Assembly: GCA_945861155.1 (NCBI GenBank)
Contig: CAMATN010000019.1
Span: 1-51,940, forward strand
Length of the DNA stretch: 51,940 bases
Origin: Rhizobium sp. Q54
GTDB taxonomy: Bacteria; Pseudomonadota; Alphaproteobacteria; ATCC43930; CGMCC-115725
Direction: 5' to 3'
The notes under the pieces are model-generated. The model did not search any database, had not been told where the DNA came from, and saw nothing but the letters and a program-made list of their open reading frames with translations. The translations under genes were made by a program, and so were the position numbers. This document shows positions 1 through 8,659 of this stretch, in pieces. Numbering within the stretch: the stretch's first letter is position 1; each line of letters begins with the position of its first letter.

Positions 1-94
1 CTCCTCAGGATGAGGGTATGTTATTGATGGCATTAAGAAAGAACCTCATCCTGAGGAGCCCGCATAGCGGGCGTCTCGAAGGACGCACGGCGCT
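1..94. repeat. Partial copy of the 185-bp MITE-like repeat (right part)
   Basis: Positions 1-15 and 44-58 are inverted copies (CTCCTCAGGATGAGG and its complement) around a short AT-richer loop. Positions 44-94 then match the right arm of the complete element at 44455-44639, with a few differences. The match stops at 94, so the outer inverted end is missing here. The copy ends 25 bp from the stop of the SDR gene. Confidence 0.85.
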
Positions 95-118
95 GATCCA
101 GCCGAACGCCGATACCGG

Positions 119-877
119 CTACCCCCGCCCGATATAGGGCATTTTCGTCGCCATCACGGTCATGAACTGCACGTTCGCTTCGAGCGGCAGTTCGGCCATG
201 TAGAGGACGCCTTTGGCGACGTCGCGCACGTCGATGCGCGCTTCGGCCGCAACCCGGCCGCTGGCCTGGAGCCGGCCCTGCGCGGTGTCCTCGTTGCGGG
301 TCGTCGCGGCGTTGCCGATATCGATCTGGCCGCAGGCGATGCCGCATTCGCGCCCGTCGAGCGAGAGCGATCGGGTCAGCCCGGTCAGCGCGTGCTTGGT
401 CGCCACGTACGGGGTCGAGTTGCGCCGCGGCACATGCGCCGACACCGAGCCGTTATTGATGATACGGCCACCCTGCGGGTCCTGCGCCTTCATCATGCGG
501 AAGGCGTGCTGGGCGCAAAGGAAAGATCCTGTCAGGTTGACCGCGACGACATTGGTCCATTGCTCGTAGGTCAGCTCCTCGAACGGGATGCCGCGGGTGC
601 TGATCCCGGCATTGTTGAACAACAAATCGATGCGCCCATAGGTCGATTTGACCGCGTCGAACAGCGCGGCGATCGCGGCCGGATCGCTGACATCGGTCGG
701 TACGGCCAGGGTACGCGGCGGCGGCGCTTTCGCGAGCGCGGCGGTTTCCGCCAGCATGTCGGCGCGGCGCCCGGCGAGGACCACGTTCCACCCGGCTTCG
801 AGCAGGGCATGCGCCGAGGCGCGGCCGATGCCGCTGCCGGCGCCGGTAATGACGGCGATTTTTCCTTGGGTCGGCAT
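119..877 (-). CDS. SDR family NAD(P)-dependent oxidoreductase
   Basis: A 252-residue classical short-chain dehydrogenase/reductase, probably oxidising or reducing an alcohol/ketone in the cytoplasm; the substrate cannot be read from sequence. The Rossmann motif TGAGSGIG lies near the N-terminus, followed by NNAG and the catalytic S-Y-K set (NGSVSAH, then YVATK). The ATG at 877 is chosen because a GGGAGGGAG ribosome-binding site lies just upstream and the protein then begins [14 protein letters not shown]; the open frame runs further upstream only through a GC-rich palindrome. The TenA-like frame on the same strand overlaps its first 307 bases in another frame. Confidence 0.9.
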   Translation of the reverse strand: MPTQGKIAVITGAGSGIGRASAHALLEAGWNVVLAGRRADMLAETAALAKAPPPRTLAVPTDVSDPAAIAALFDAVKSTYGRIDLLFNNAGISTRGIPFEELTYEQWTNVVAVNLTGSFLCAQHAFRMMKAQDPQGGRIINNGSVSAHVPRRNSTPYVATKHALTGLTRSLSLDGRECGIACGQIDIGNAATTRNEDTAQGRLQASGRVAAEARIDVRDVAKGVLYMAELPLEANVQFMTVMATKMPYIGRG

Positions 878-1623
878 TGTTTTGATTCTCCCTCCCTTAA
901 GCCGCCACCCCACCCTCCCCCGCCGGCGGGGGAGGGTGGGGTGGCGGCGAATGTCGGCCAGCCGCGCTGCCGGTAGGCGCTGTCCCAGAACAGCCACTCA
1001 TATTGGGCGGAGCGGCTGAAGGCGGCCAGCATAGCGGCGCGCACATCGGGCGTCGCGCCCGAAGCGGCCCGGTCGGCGATCTCGATGACCATGCGCACGG
1101 CATCGCCAAAGCCCGGATCCGCATAGGTATCGATCCAGGCGCGGTATGGGTTTTGCGGCGTCGCGTCTGATGTGATCGCGCCGGCGACATCCCAATAGAT
1201 CCAGAAGCACGGCAGCAACGCCGCGACCAGCACCGCCCAGGGCTGCTGGTGGGCCGTCGCCAGCAGGTAGCTCGTATAGGCGAGGCAATCGGGCGATGGC
1301 TCGGCCGCTGCGACCGCTTCGGGCGCGACCCCGAACTCGGCGAGGTAGCGGCCGTGCAATGCCTGCTCGACCGCAATCGCCCCGACCGCGGCGCGGCCAA
1401 AACTCTGCAATGTGGCGGCATCGGGGGCCTTGGCCGCGGCGAGCGCCAGAACCCTGGCATATTCGCCGAGATAGATCGCGTCCTGAAGGATGTAGAAACG
1501 GAAGCGCTCCGGTAGCAGCGTGCCGGCCGCCAACTCGGCGTTGAACGGCGGCAGGTGGATCGCCGCGCGCAATCCCGCGGTGCGCTGCCAGGCCTCGTCG
1601 GAGAAGCGCATCATACCTCCCAT
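571..1623 (-). CDS. TenA/thiaminase II-like protein with read-through C-terminal tail
   Basis: Residues 1-225 are a TenA-family all-helical domain, a family that hydrolyses aminopyrimidines in thiamine salvage. Visible marks are [10 protein letters not shown] with Asp48, a Cys at 139 ([10 protein letters not shown]) at the usual nucleophile position, and [10 protein letters not shown] with Glu209 near the C-terminus. TenA proteins end about here, but the frame has no stop: residues 226-241 are encoded by the perfect palindrome at 901-948, and a further ~110 Arg/Pro/Ser-rich residues come from an alternative frame of the SDR gene. The tail is almost certainly not functional protein. Possible starts are the ATGs at 1623, 1614 and 1611; GGAGGT abuts the last two. 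Substrate not determined. Confidence 0.75.
   Translation of the reverse strand: MGGMMRFSDEAWQRTAGLRAAIHLPPFNAELAAGTLLPERFRFYILQDAIYLGEYARVLALAAAKAPDAATLQSFGRAAVGAIAVEQALHGRYLAEFGVAPEAVAAAEPSPDCLAYTSYLLATAHQQPWAVLVAALLPCFWIYWDVAGAITSDATPQNPYRAWIDTYADPGFGDAVRMVIEIADRAASGATPDVRAAMLAAFSRSAQYEWLFWDSAYRQRGWPTFAATPPSPAGGGGWGGGLREGESKQCRPKEKSPSLPAPAAASAAPRRMPCSKPGGTWSSPGAAPTCWRKPPRSRKRRRRVPWPYRPMSAIRPRSPRCSTRSNRPMGASICCSTMPGSAPAASRSRS
901..948. repeat. Perfect 48-bp GC-rich palindrome
   Basis: Every base from 901 to 924 pairs with 948 to 925, giving two 24-bp arms with no loop. The core CCCTCCCCCGC / GCGGGGGAGGG is shared with the repeats at 13537-13610 and 22367-22494. It lies between the TenA domain and the SDR ribosome-binding site and is read through in the TenA frame. 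Confidence 0.9.
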
Positions 1624-1735
1624 TCGCTTGCGGCGCTTGGCCGTGCCCCCGGCCTGCCCATCTGACGCATACCTATCTCATTTCGGGCGCCGATGCGTTA
1701 TCGTCCGGCGCTCAAACATTCCCGCGGAGGGGTTC

Positions 1736-2560
1736 ATGGACGGCTTGGCAACAGTTGACGCGAAGGGCGTCGTGGTACCGCTCAACTTCACGATGCCGAT
1801 GGCGGAGAAGCCGTATTCATACAATTACGAGCCGCCGCCCGGGGTACCGGCGCGGAACACGCGCGAGGAAACCCACGAGGTCAAGGTGTTCGACGGGCGC
1901 GCGGTCAACGATCGGCTGTCGCTCGATCGCGAGGGTTTTGTGCTGGTGCGCCGTCCGACCGCGGCGGCCGACCTTTACGACGAGGCCCAGATCGCCAGCG
2001 TCTATTACGCGGAATGCGAGCGGCTGATCAAAGAGGCCACCGGCGCCAAGCGGGTGGTCGCCTTCGACCATATCGTGCGCAACGCCGCGCTGTCGGCGAA
2101 GGGCAACCAGATCAAGCAGCCGGCGGGCCGCGTTCACAACGACTATACCGCGAAATCGGCGCCGCAGCGGGTGCGCGACCTGATGGGCGAGGAAGCCGAG
2201 GAACTGCTCAAGCACCGCTATGCCGAGATCAATTTGTGGCGGCCGATCCGCGGCCCGCTGCTCAGATCGCCCTTGGCGCTGTGCGACGCGCAGAGCCTGG
2301 CGCAGGAGAACCTCGTGCCCTCCGATTTGCGCTACCCCGACCGCACCGGCGAGACCTATGCGGTGACCTACAACCCGGCGCAGCGCTGGTTCTATTTCCC
2401 GCAGATGCAGGCCGACGAAGCCGTGCTGATCCGCTGCTTCGACTCGGCGCAATCGGGCGCGGCGCGGTTCTCGGCGCATGGCGCGTTCGAAGACCCGCAA
2501 TCCCCGCCCGACGCCCCGCCCCGCGAGAGCATCGAGGTCAGGACCTTGGTGTTCTTTTAA
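1736..2560 (+). CDS. CmcJ/NvfI-like (AsaB family) hydroxylase
   Basis: A 274-residue protein resembling the CmcJ/AsaB/NvfI group, which are iron/2-oxoglutarate-type oxygenases named after cephamycin 7-methoxylation. Likely metal ligands are His134 and Asp136 (GRVHNDYT) and His248 near the C-terminus, with a later Arg267. INLWRPIRGPLLRSPLALCD and WFYFPQMQADEAVLIRCFDS are typical blocks of the family. The ATG at 1736 follows CGGAGGGG at good spacing, so the upstream open frame is not used. Encoded alone, divergent from the TenA-like gene. Substrate unknown; no biosynthetic cluster is nearby. Confidence 0.75.
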   Translation: MDGLATVDAKGVVVPLNFTMPMAEKPYSYNYEPPPGVPARNTREETHEVKVFDGRAVNDRLSLDREGFVLVRRPTAAADLYDEAQIASVYYAECERLIKEATGAKRVVAFDHIVRNAALSAKGNQIKQPAGRVHNDYTAKSAPQRVRDLMGEEAEELLKHRYAEINLWRPIRGPLLRSPLALCDAQSLAQENLVPSDLRYPDRTGETYAVTYNPAQRWFYFPQMQADEAVLIRCFDSAQSGAARFSAHGAFEDPQSPPDAPPRESIEVRTLVFF

Positions 2561-2569
2561 AGCTAACCT

Positions 2570-2721
2570 GTCATTCCGGGGCCGCCCGAAGGGCGGAACC
2601 CGGAATCCATAAACACCGGCCTCTGGAATATGGATTCAGGGTTCGCCGCCCCTCTCGGCGCACGCGTGCGTGCGCCTGCCGGGTGGCGCATCTTCGATGC
2701 GCCAGGGCGCCCCGGAATGAC
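2570..2721. repeat. Dispersed palindromic repeat (GTCATTCCGGGG...CCCCGGAATGAC)
   Basis: The 152-bp element starts GTCATTCCGGGGC and ends with the matching inverted sequence GCCCCGGAATGAC. Internal shorter inverted segments flank GGAATCC and GGATTC. It lies between two convergent genes, 9 bp after the oxygenase stop, and could act as a bidirectional terminator. This type is common in alphaproteobacterial genomes. Confidence 0.8.
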
Positions 2722-2803
2722 GATAGGGTGGCAGCCAACGCTGGTGCCTCTTCTCGACGGGGGTGCCGATGGCGTCGCGCCGTCGCGACGAAGTCCGGCT
2801 GGA

Positions 2804-4138
2804 TTACTTCTTCGCCGCGGTGTGCTCGGCTTTCGATCGGGTCAGCTTTTCGGGGTGGACGATCGTCTTGTTGACCGCGTTGCGGGCGGCGCCCAGGCCG
2901 GAGAACTCGGTATCGACGCCGTCGCGCTGTAGCACGTACACGGCCCTGACCGGCTTCCTGCTGGCCTGGTCGGCGGTCGTTCGCTTGACGATCGTCCAAT
3001 GCACCCGGCGCGTCTCGCCCTCCTCCTCATCGACATCCTCGAAGCCGCGATCGACGACCGCGTCGACCGAGTAGGTCTGCCGCTCGGGCCGGGTCGGCGG
3101 GCCGGCGCGGCCTCGACCCGGCGCCGCTGCGCGATCACGACGGTCGCGCGGCGCGTCGCTGGCGCGGCTCTCTTGCCGCTCTCCCGCTCGCCCCGCATTG
3201 TCGCGCTGGCCCCCGGTCGGCCGATTTTCGCCGCCGCGGTCGCGCGGCGCGGATGCACCCGCCGTCCGTCCGGCTGTCCCTCTCGCTGCGCCTGGGGCGC
3301 CATGACCCGCGGCGGCGCCGTCGGGACTCGTCCCGGGCGGGCCGGTGCGCCGGCGTCGGTTGCGCGACCGCGCCGGCCGACTGCCGGGTTGCGCGCCTGG
3401 ATGTGCCGCGCCGTCGCCGGACGCCCCCTCGGCGCCCGAGGACGCATCGCCGGTGGCCTCTACGGCGGCCGGGTCGCCGATTTTCGCTGCGGCGAGCGGC
3501 GTGTGCCGCCGTCGCCGCCGCGGCACCCGGAAGCTGCGCTGGCCCGGCTCGATCCCCGGCGTTGGCGTTGCCGGCTCGCCCTCCTTTGCCGGGTCGGGCG
3601 CCGACCCATCGGAAGGCGCGGCGCTCTCCGCGGGTCCCGGCAGCAGGCCGGGCGCATGGGCCCGCCGGCGTCGGCGGCGATTGCGCAGCCGCAGGATCGG
3701 CCGCTGCTCGCCTTCGCCGGCCTCGACGTTAAGTTCGGTGCCGGCGGCGGAATTCGCGGCCGGAGCGTCGCCGGAGGATGGCGTCTCGCCGGCGGCGGTC
3801 TCGGCGTCGTTGGGCAATCGGCTGCCCAAGCCAATTGCTTGCATCGGCTTGCGCCGGCGTCGTCGTCGTCGCGGCCGCGGCGAACCGTCATCCGCACGCG
3901 CCTCGGAGCGCGCGTCGCCAGCGTCGCCAGCGTCGCTTTGCGCCGGTTCGGCCGCGCTCTCCGACGCGGGGCGCCGGTCCTCCGGTGGGGTTTCGGCCGC
4001 ATCGGAGCGGGGCGCCGATGGGTCCGGTTCGCGCGAGTCGGCGCCGACAACGGAGCCGGATTCAGTCGAGTTCACGACCGCGTCCTCGGTTCTGTGCTGC
4101 GCCGGAGAGGTCGGCACAAGCAGTTTCGGAATACGCAC
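2804..4138 (-). CDS. Intrinsically disordered Arg-cluster protein with a C-terminal folded segment
   Basis: A 444-residue protein of unknown function. Residues 1-350 are low-complexity (Ala, Gly, Pro, Ser, acidic) interrupted by four runs of 4-7 arginines at about 90-96, 154-159, 207-211 and 261-264, roughly evenly spaced. Residues 355-440 look folded: TYSVDAVVDRGFEDVDEEEG, then VHWTIVKRTT, RAVYVLQRDG and GLGAARNAVNKTIVHPEKL. Arg-rich disordered tracts of this kind occur in RNA-binding proteins such as RNase E, so nucleic-acid binding is a reasonable guess only. It is divergent from the C13 peptidase gene. Opposite-strand frames across it are shadows caused by its GC content. Confidence 0.65.
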   Translation of the reverse strand: MRIPKLLVPTSPAQHRTEDAVVNSTESGSVVGADSREPDPSAPRSDAAETPPEDRRPASESAAEPAQSDAGDAGDARSEARADDGSPRPRRRRRRRKPMQAIGLGSRLPNDAETAAGETPSSGDAPAANSAAGTELNVEAGEGEQRPILRLRNRRRRRRAHAPGLLPGPAESAAPSDGSAPDPAKEGEPATPTPGIEPGQRSFRVPRRRRRHTPLAAAKIGDPAAVEATGDASSGAEGASGDGAAHPGAQPGSRPARSRNRRRRTGPPGTSPDGAAAGHGAPGAARGTAGRTAGASAPRDRGGENRPTGGQRDNAGRAGERQESRASDAPRDRRDRAAAPGRGRAGPPTRPERQTYSVDAVVDRGFEDVDEEEGETRRVHWTIVKRTTADQASRKPVRAVYVLQRDGVDTEFSGLGAARNAVNKTIVHPEKLTRSKAEHTAAKK

Positions 4139-4415
4139 GCCAACTCTATCGTCCGCCAGAAACCAAGGGAAGCGCGGGTGCGGGGTCGGCGCGGGTTAGG
4201 GTCGCGGCGCGTATCGATGGGCAACCCGGCCGCAACCCGGGCGCAACCCGGGCTCAACCTGGGCGCGCGGCATGGACGCGTCGCGCGAAAGGATGCCATA
4301 TTGCTGTGGCTTTGCGATATCGCCGGTCGGATCGCGGCCGGGCTGGCGGCGGCGCCGGCCACCCGACACGGCCACCAACCCGGCTAACCCGAAAAACGCC
4401 GCCCTGGTCCAATCG

Positions 4416-5180
4416 ATGCCGCCGCGCCTGATCCTGTGGTTGTGTGCCGTCGTGCTGCTGTTCGTCGCCGGGCCGCCAGCGCTCGGTGCCGAGCCCAGGC
4501 GGTCGGTGGGCTTGCCCGGCAAGTCGGCGGGCGCGCCGGCGGAGTGGAAGGCGGTCCTGGTCGCCGGCGACAACGCCGAGCCGGTGTTCGACAACGCCGT
4601 CGCGGCGGTGGCTCGCTGGCTGGCCGAGCGCGGCGTTCCGACGCACGGCATTCACCGCCTGAACGCCAGCCCGCCGCCAAGCGACCCCTCGATAATGCCG
4701 GCCTCCGCCGAGCGCATTCTCGACCGGATCGCCTCGCTGCGGCCGCGGCCGGACGAGCGCTGTTTTGTTTTCATAACCTCGCACGGTCAGCGCGGCGAAG
4801 GGATCTGGCTGGCGTATAGCGGCGAGTTCCTGCGGCCTGCCGCCCTGGCGCAAGCCCTGTCGGCCGGATGCGCGGGGGCGCCGACGGTGGTTATCGTCTC
4901 CGGCTGTTTCAGCGGCGCCTTTACCGCGGCGCGCGCGCCGAACCGTATCATCATAACCGCGTCCCGTGCCGACCGCCCTTCGTTCGGGTGCCAGGCCGAC
5001 CGGACCTACACGGTGTTCGACGAATGCCTGCTCGCCGCGTTGCCGCGGGCCTCGACCTGGCGGTCGGCTTATGATGCCAGCCTCGGCTGCGTGCGCCGGC
5101 GCGAGCGGCAAATGCAGGTCGTGCCCTCGCAGCCGCAGGGTTTTTTCGGCGCCGCGGTGCGCAAGCTGCCGGTCCGCTGA
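4416..5180 (+). CDS. Secreted C13 (legumain/caspase-like) cysteine peptidase
   Basis: A 254-residue protein with an N-terminal signal peptide (MPPRLILWLCAVVLLFVAG, cleavage near ALGA-EP). The fold is read from a hydrophobic strand followed by His123 in FITSHGQRGEG and a second strand followed by Cys164 in VVIVSGCFSGAF, the catalytic pair of clan CD peptidases. A further Cys-containing stretch (SFGCQADRTYTVFDEC) follows. The start at 4416 is chosen because it puts the signal peptide at the N-terminus; the longer frame adds 48 non-conserved residues. The target is unknown. It is convergent with the DUF6600 gene. Confidence 0.75.
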   Translation: MPPRLILWLCAVVLLFVAGPPALGAEPRRSVGLPGKSAGAPAEWKAVLVAGDNAEPVFDNAVAAVARWLAERGVPTHGIHRLNASPPPSDPSIMPASAERILDRIASLRPRPDERCFVFITSHGQRGEGIWLAYSGEFLRPAALAQALSAGCAGAPTVVIVSGCFSGAFTAARAPNRIIITASRADRPSFGCQADRTYTVFDECLLAALPRASTWRSAYDASLGCVRRRERQMQVVPSQPQGFFGAAVRKLPVR

Positions 5181-5331
5181 TCGCGGCTAGGGCACAAATT
5201 CCGATGCAGTGACGACTGGCACCCGCACCGTCGCGCTGATGATGGTCGCCGCGACCTCGCTCGCGGAGCGCCGCAGCATCTCGGTGCCGGCGTCGCCGGC
5301 CCGCAGGCCCGCACATGCGGCAAAGCCGAGA

Positions 5332-8094
5332 TCATCTCGGGCAGGGAGGTCCGCCTGGAAAGCCGCAAGACTGCGCCCGTTGCTGACGAGCGGCGGCTTC
5401 GGCGGCGGCGCGCTGCTGCTGTGCCTGTTGGGCGGCCTGCTGACGAGCGGCGGCTTCGGCGGCGGCGCGCTGCTGCTGTGCCTGTTGGGCGGCGCGCTGT
5501 TGTTGGGCTTGTTGGGCGGCGGCCTGCTGGCGGGCGGCGGCTTCGGCGGCGCGCTGTTGTTGGGCTTGTTGGGCGGCGGCCTGCTGGCGAGCGGCGGCTT
5601 CGGCGGCGCGCTGTTGTTGAGCCTGTTGGGCGGCGGCCTGCTGGCGAGCGGCGGCATCGGCTGCAGCGCGCTGCTGCTGTGCCTGTTGGGTGGCGGCCTG
5701 CTGGCGAGCGGCGGCATCCGCTCCAGCGCGCTGTTCGGCCTGCTGACGTGCGACGGCGTCGCCTGTTTCGCGCTGCTTCGCCTGATCGCGCAACCCGCGC
5801 TGCGCCTGGTCCGGCGGGACAGTTGCGCCGGGTTGTGCCGTTGGCGGCACGATCCGGGCGGGGGGCGACGACGGCAACGCCGCGGATGGCGCCGGTTGCG
5901 GGGCTGTTTGCGAGGTCGGGAGCGGCGCGGGTCCGATGTTCCGGGGCGGCGACGCGGTTTGTTCGACCGGCGGTGTGCTCCGGTTGTCGCGGCGCGGCGC
6001 CGCCAGATCGGTAAAGTCGGGCCGCCCGGCCGGATGCCCGGGATTGGGCCTCGGTGTGGCGGTCTGGGCCGGAGGCTGCGCGCCGGGTCGGATCGTCGGC
6101 AACCCAGGAGGCGCGCCGGCCGCGCCGGTTTGAGGTGGGGGCTGGGGTGTCGGCTGCGAGGTCGCCGACTGCTGCGCTGGCGGTTGCGGGGTCGCCGATT
6201 GCTGGGGCGGCTGGCCCGGCCGGCGTGGGCCATCGCGCTGTGGCTCCAGCCGCGAGAAATCGGGCGGCCCCGAAGGACGCCCCTGCGCGGTCGCCGGCGG
6301 GTTCGCCTGCGCGGGCGGGGACGGCACTCCGGTGGGGGTCGCCGAGGCGGCAGGGGCAGGTAATGCAGGCGCGGGCGTCGCGGATGCCGGCGGTGCGGGC
6401 TGCGCGCCCGGCCGGATCGGTTGGGTTCCGGCGGTCGGCAGAGGCGCCCTCTGCTGTGCCCCCAGAGGCGCCCCCTGCGGCGGTGAATGCGGCGCCGCCG
6501 CTGGCGGGGCGGGCTGCGCCGCCGCGGGCGGGTTGCCCTGTGGCGCGGCTGGAACGGGTTGCGGCGGGTTCCGGCCGGCATGTCCGACGCGCGGCGCCGG
6601 ATCGAGCCCCGCAAAATTCGGCCGAGCCGGGAGATTCGGCCGCGCCGGGACATTCGGTTGGACTTGCGGTCCGGCCGTGGGTGGGGTCGCCGTCACCGAC
6701 TGATTGCGTTCGCCTCGTGCGAACGGCCTCGGCGGCTCGGGCCGTGACCCCTGCTGCGCCGGAATGGTTGCGACTGTGGCTGCGGTTGGCGGCGCGATCG
6801 CCGGCGGCGGCGCCACGATGACCGTGGTCTGCTGCAGCACCGTGACCGGGATCGGGACCACCGCCGGCGCGACGCGCCCCGACGTGACCACCGTTTGGGT
6901 CGGCACCACGGTCGCGGCGCCGCGGTTCAGGAATGGCTGATTGACGATTTGCGGCGGCGGCTCCGCCGCTGGCGGCCGGATCAGCATGGCCGTCGTGACC
7001 GTGTTGATCCGAGTCAGATTGACGCTGGTGATGTTGATCCGGCGGAAATAGGTTGGGTCGCTGCTGTAAGACGGCCAATAGAGTTCGCCCGGCGCCAACG
7101 GGAACCAGCCGACCCGCGGTTCGACCGGCGGCCCTTCGATCGCCGGTGGCGGGATGAAGGCAACAAGCGCCGGCGCATAGACGGGTTCGGTCACAAACTC
7201 GCCCGGGGCCCACCCCCAGCGGTTGTCTACCCGCGCCCAGCGGCCGTAATGCGACGGCGCGAAACCCCACGGCTGGTCGTCGACCCAATTCCAACCCCAG
7301 GGATCGACCCAGGCCCAATTACCTTCGCGATATGGCGCCCATTTGGCCGGCAGCGATTTGGGGAACCACACCGCGCCGTGATCGCGGATCGTGACCCACT
7401 CGCCATAATCGTCGAGCTCCTCGAACCCGGTCATCCCGGGCAACACGCGCCGCGACCGCGCTACGCGGTCATCGCGGTAATCGTGGGCGCGGCACCAGCG
7501 GACGAACGCGTCGGGCGCGGCGCGCTCGACCACGGCGGCGAGCTGATCGGCGCCGCTGACGACCAATGTGTCCCCGGCCTTGACCACCATGTCGATGCCG
7601 CCGCCGACAAAGCGGGCGCTGCCCTCAAACACCATGATGCGGGTTGGCTGGCCCGCGCCGCCGCCGTCGATGTCGTAGATCCCGGCCTGCAACAGCCACA
7701 CGCCGCCGCGCGCGATGTCGATCTGAACGGTCTCGTCCTTGCGCCACGTCGCGCGGCGCAGGTGCAGGTCGATACGTCCTTGAGTGAGCGCGATCTGCAT
7801 GACCTTGTCGCGCAGATCGGCGACATTCAGCTGGGTATCGCTCGACAGATTGACCGAGTTGGCGCCGATGCGGAGTTGGGCGCGCGATTGCGGATCGGTC
7901 GCGAACCAGCCGCCGACGGCGACCGGCAGGTTGACCGCGGCGTTCGACCATGCCGTATCGCCCGATCCGAAATAGGCGAGTATCCCGGAGACCAGGCTGA
8001 CGCGTCCGACACGGGCGGGCGGATCAGTCGCCGCGAACGCCGGGATCGCAATTAGGAGAGCCAATGCTATCAAGCATTTCGAGATAATGCGCAT
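5332..8094 (-). CDS. FecR/DUF6600-like secreted protein with Gln/Ala repeat tail
   Basis: A 920-residue exported protein. Signal peptide MRIISKCLIALALLIAIPA; residues ~25-170 form a FecR-like beta domain (VGRVSLVSGILAYF ... GRIDLHLR ... GVWLLQAGIYDI); residues ~200-330 carry the Trp-rich DUF6600 pattern (EWVTIRDHGAVWFP, WAWVDPWGWNWVDD, GWFPLAPGELYWP). A long Pro/Ala/Gln region follows, ending in five copies of a 19-residue unit rich in QQAQQQRAA and then SCGFPGGPPCPR. ATG at 8094 places the signal peptide correctly. Such proteins are probably periplasmic or surface-exposed; function unknown. Another frame stays open for 145 bp beyond the stop with GC-rich third positions but has no start. Confidence 0.8.
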   Translation of the reverse strand: MRIISKCLIALALLIAIPAFAATDPPARVGRVSLVSGILAYFGSGDTAWSNAAVNLPVAVGGWFATDPQSRAQLRIGANSVNLSSDTQLNVADLRDKVMQIALTQGRIDLHLRRATWRKDETVQIDIARGGVWLLQAGIYDIDGGGAGQPTRIMVFEGSARFVGGGIDMVVKAGDTLVVSGADQLAAVVERAAPDAFVRWCRAHDYRDDRVARSRRVLPGMTGFEELDDYGEWVTIRDHGAVWFPKSLPAKWAPYREGNWAWVDPWGWNWVDDQPWGFAPSHYGRWARVDNRWGWAPGEFVTEPVYAPALVAFIPPPAIEGPPVEPRVGWFPLAPGELYWPSYSSDPTYFRRINITSVNLTRINTVTTAMLIRPPAAEPPPQIVNQPFLNRGAATVVPTQTVVTSGRVAPAVVPIPVTVLQQTTVIVAPPPAIAPPTAATVATIPAQQGSRPEPPRPFARGERNQSVTATPPTAGPQVQPNVPARPNLPARPNFAGLDPAPRVGHAGRNPPQPVPAAPQGNPPAAAQPAPPAAAPHSPPQGAPLGAQQRAPLPTAGTQPIRPGAQPAPPASATPAPALPAPAASATPTGVPSPPAQANPPATAQGRPSGPPDFSRLEPQRDGPRRPGQPPQQSATPQPPAQQSATSQPTPQPPPQTGAAGAPPGLPTIRPGAQPPAQTATPRPNPGHPAGRPDFTDLAAPRRDNRSTPPVEQTASPPRNIGPAPLPTSQTAPQPAPSAALPSSPPARIVPPTAQPGATVPPDQAQRGLRDQAKQRETGDAVARQQAEQRAGADAAARQQAATQQAQQQRAAADAAARQQAAAQQAQQQRAAEAAARQQAAAQQAQQQRAAEAAARQQAAAQQAQQQRAAQQAQQQRAAAEAAARQQAAQQAQQQRAAAEAAARQQRAQSCGFPGGPPCPR
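5380..5712. repeat. 57-bp tandem repeats coding the Gln/Ala tail
   Basis: About five imperfect copies of a 57-bp unit encode the 19-residue motif AARQQAAAQQAQQQRAAEA on the minus strand; one copy carries an internal partial duplication. Copy number is likely to vary between strains by slippage or recombination. Confidence 0.85.
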
Positions 8095-8238
8095 TGCCGG
8101 AACCCAGTCTGCCTGCACATGACGAGAACGGCTGGAGTATGGCAACTTTGCGGCACGGTTGGGGAAATTTCAGCTGCCCGTTACGCGCCGGGCGCGCTTA
8201 AGCGCGGTCTCCCGGATCGTAAACCGGATCGGCGCGGG

Positions 8239-8622
8239 TCATTGTTGCCCCACGCCCGCCGGCCTTATGGATTGGATGACGTACGTTCCGCCGGTGCCCT
8301 GCTCGATCGTGAAGTTGACGCGAATGCCGGGCTGTATCGCGCCCAAGTCGATTGTGGGCGCGACGGCGAAATCCATCGTCATCGACGGCCAGCCGATCGC
8401 GGGCATCGGCCCGTGGCTGATGTTGAGCTTGTGCCCGGCGGCGTCGACCGAATTGACGGTCCCGCTGCCGCTGGCGTGCCGGTGGCCGGAATGGGCCAAC
8501 TTGATGGCCTCTCCGGATGCGGGGGAGGATTGCCGCGCCACCGCCGGGCCCGGTTCGGCGCACGCGGCGAGAGCGACCGGCCAAAGCCCGAGCGCCAACA
8601 GACGAAAAGAACGCGGCTCCAT
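8239..8622 (-). CDS. CusF-like periplasmic copper-binding lipoprotein
   Basis: A 127-residue protein. The N-terminus is a lipoprotein signal with lipobox LAAC (Cys21). Residues ~53-122 match the small CusF/Cu_bind beta-barrel: SGTVNSVDAAGHKLNISHGPM, then WPSMTMDFAV with the Met and Trp residues that coordinate Cu(I)/Ag(I) in CusF. It lies 37 bp downstream of the copper ATPase on the same strand and presumably hands copper to or from an efflux partner in the periplasm. No CusA/CusB genes are in this window. Confidence 0.8.
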   Translation of the reverse strand: MEPRSFRLLALGLWPVALAACAEPGPAVARQSSPASGEAIKLAHSGHRHASGSGTVNSVDAAGHKLNISHGPMPAIGWPSMTMDFAVAPTIDLGAIQPGIRVNFTIEQGTGGTYVIQSIRPAGVGQQ

Positions 8623-8659
8623 GTGAACCTCCGCGGAGTGAACCTCCTTCGCGAACGCG

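Noticed and set aside
33-347. Minus-strand frame overlapping the start of the SDR 3' end and the repeat
   Set aside because: It is repeat-derived plus an alternative frame of the SDR gene.
2999-4387. Long plus-strand frame across the Arg-cluster gene
   Set aside because: It is the antisense of the minus-strand gene and has a composition dominated by Arg/Gly/Ala; no domain or ribosome site.
5380-5712. Regular repeats considered as a CRISPR array
   Set aside because: Units abut with no unique spacers and encode an in-frame Gln/Ala protein repeat.
8193-8206. Short palindrome CGCGCTTAAGCGCG after the CusF-like gene
   Set aside because: Only 14 bp with no T-run; too little to call a terminator or operator.
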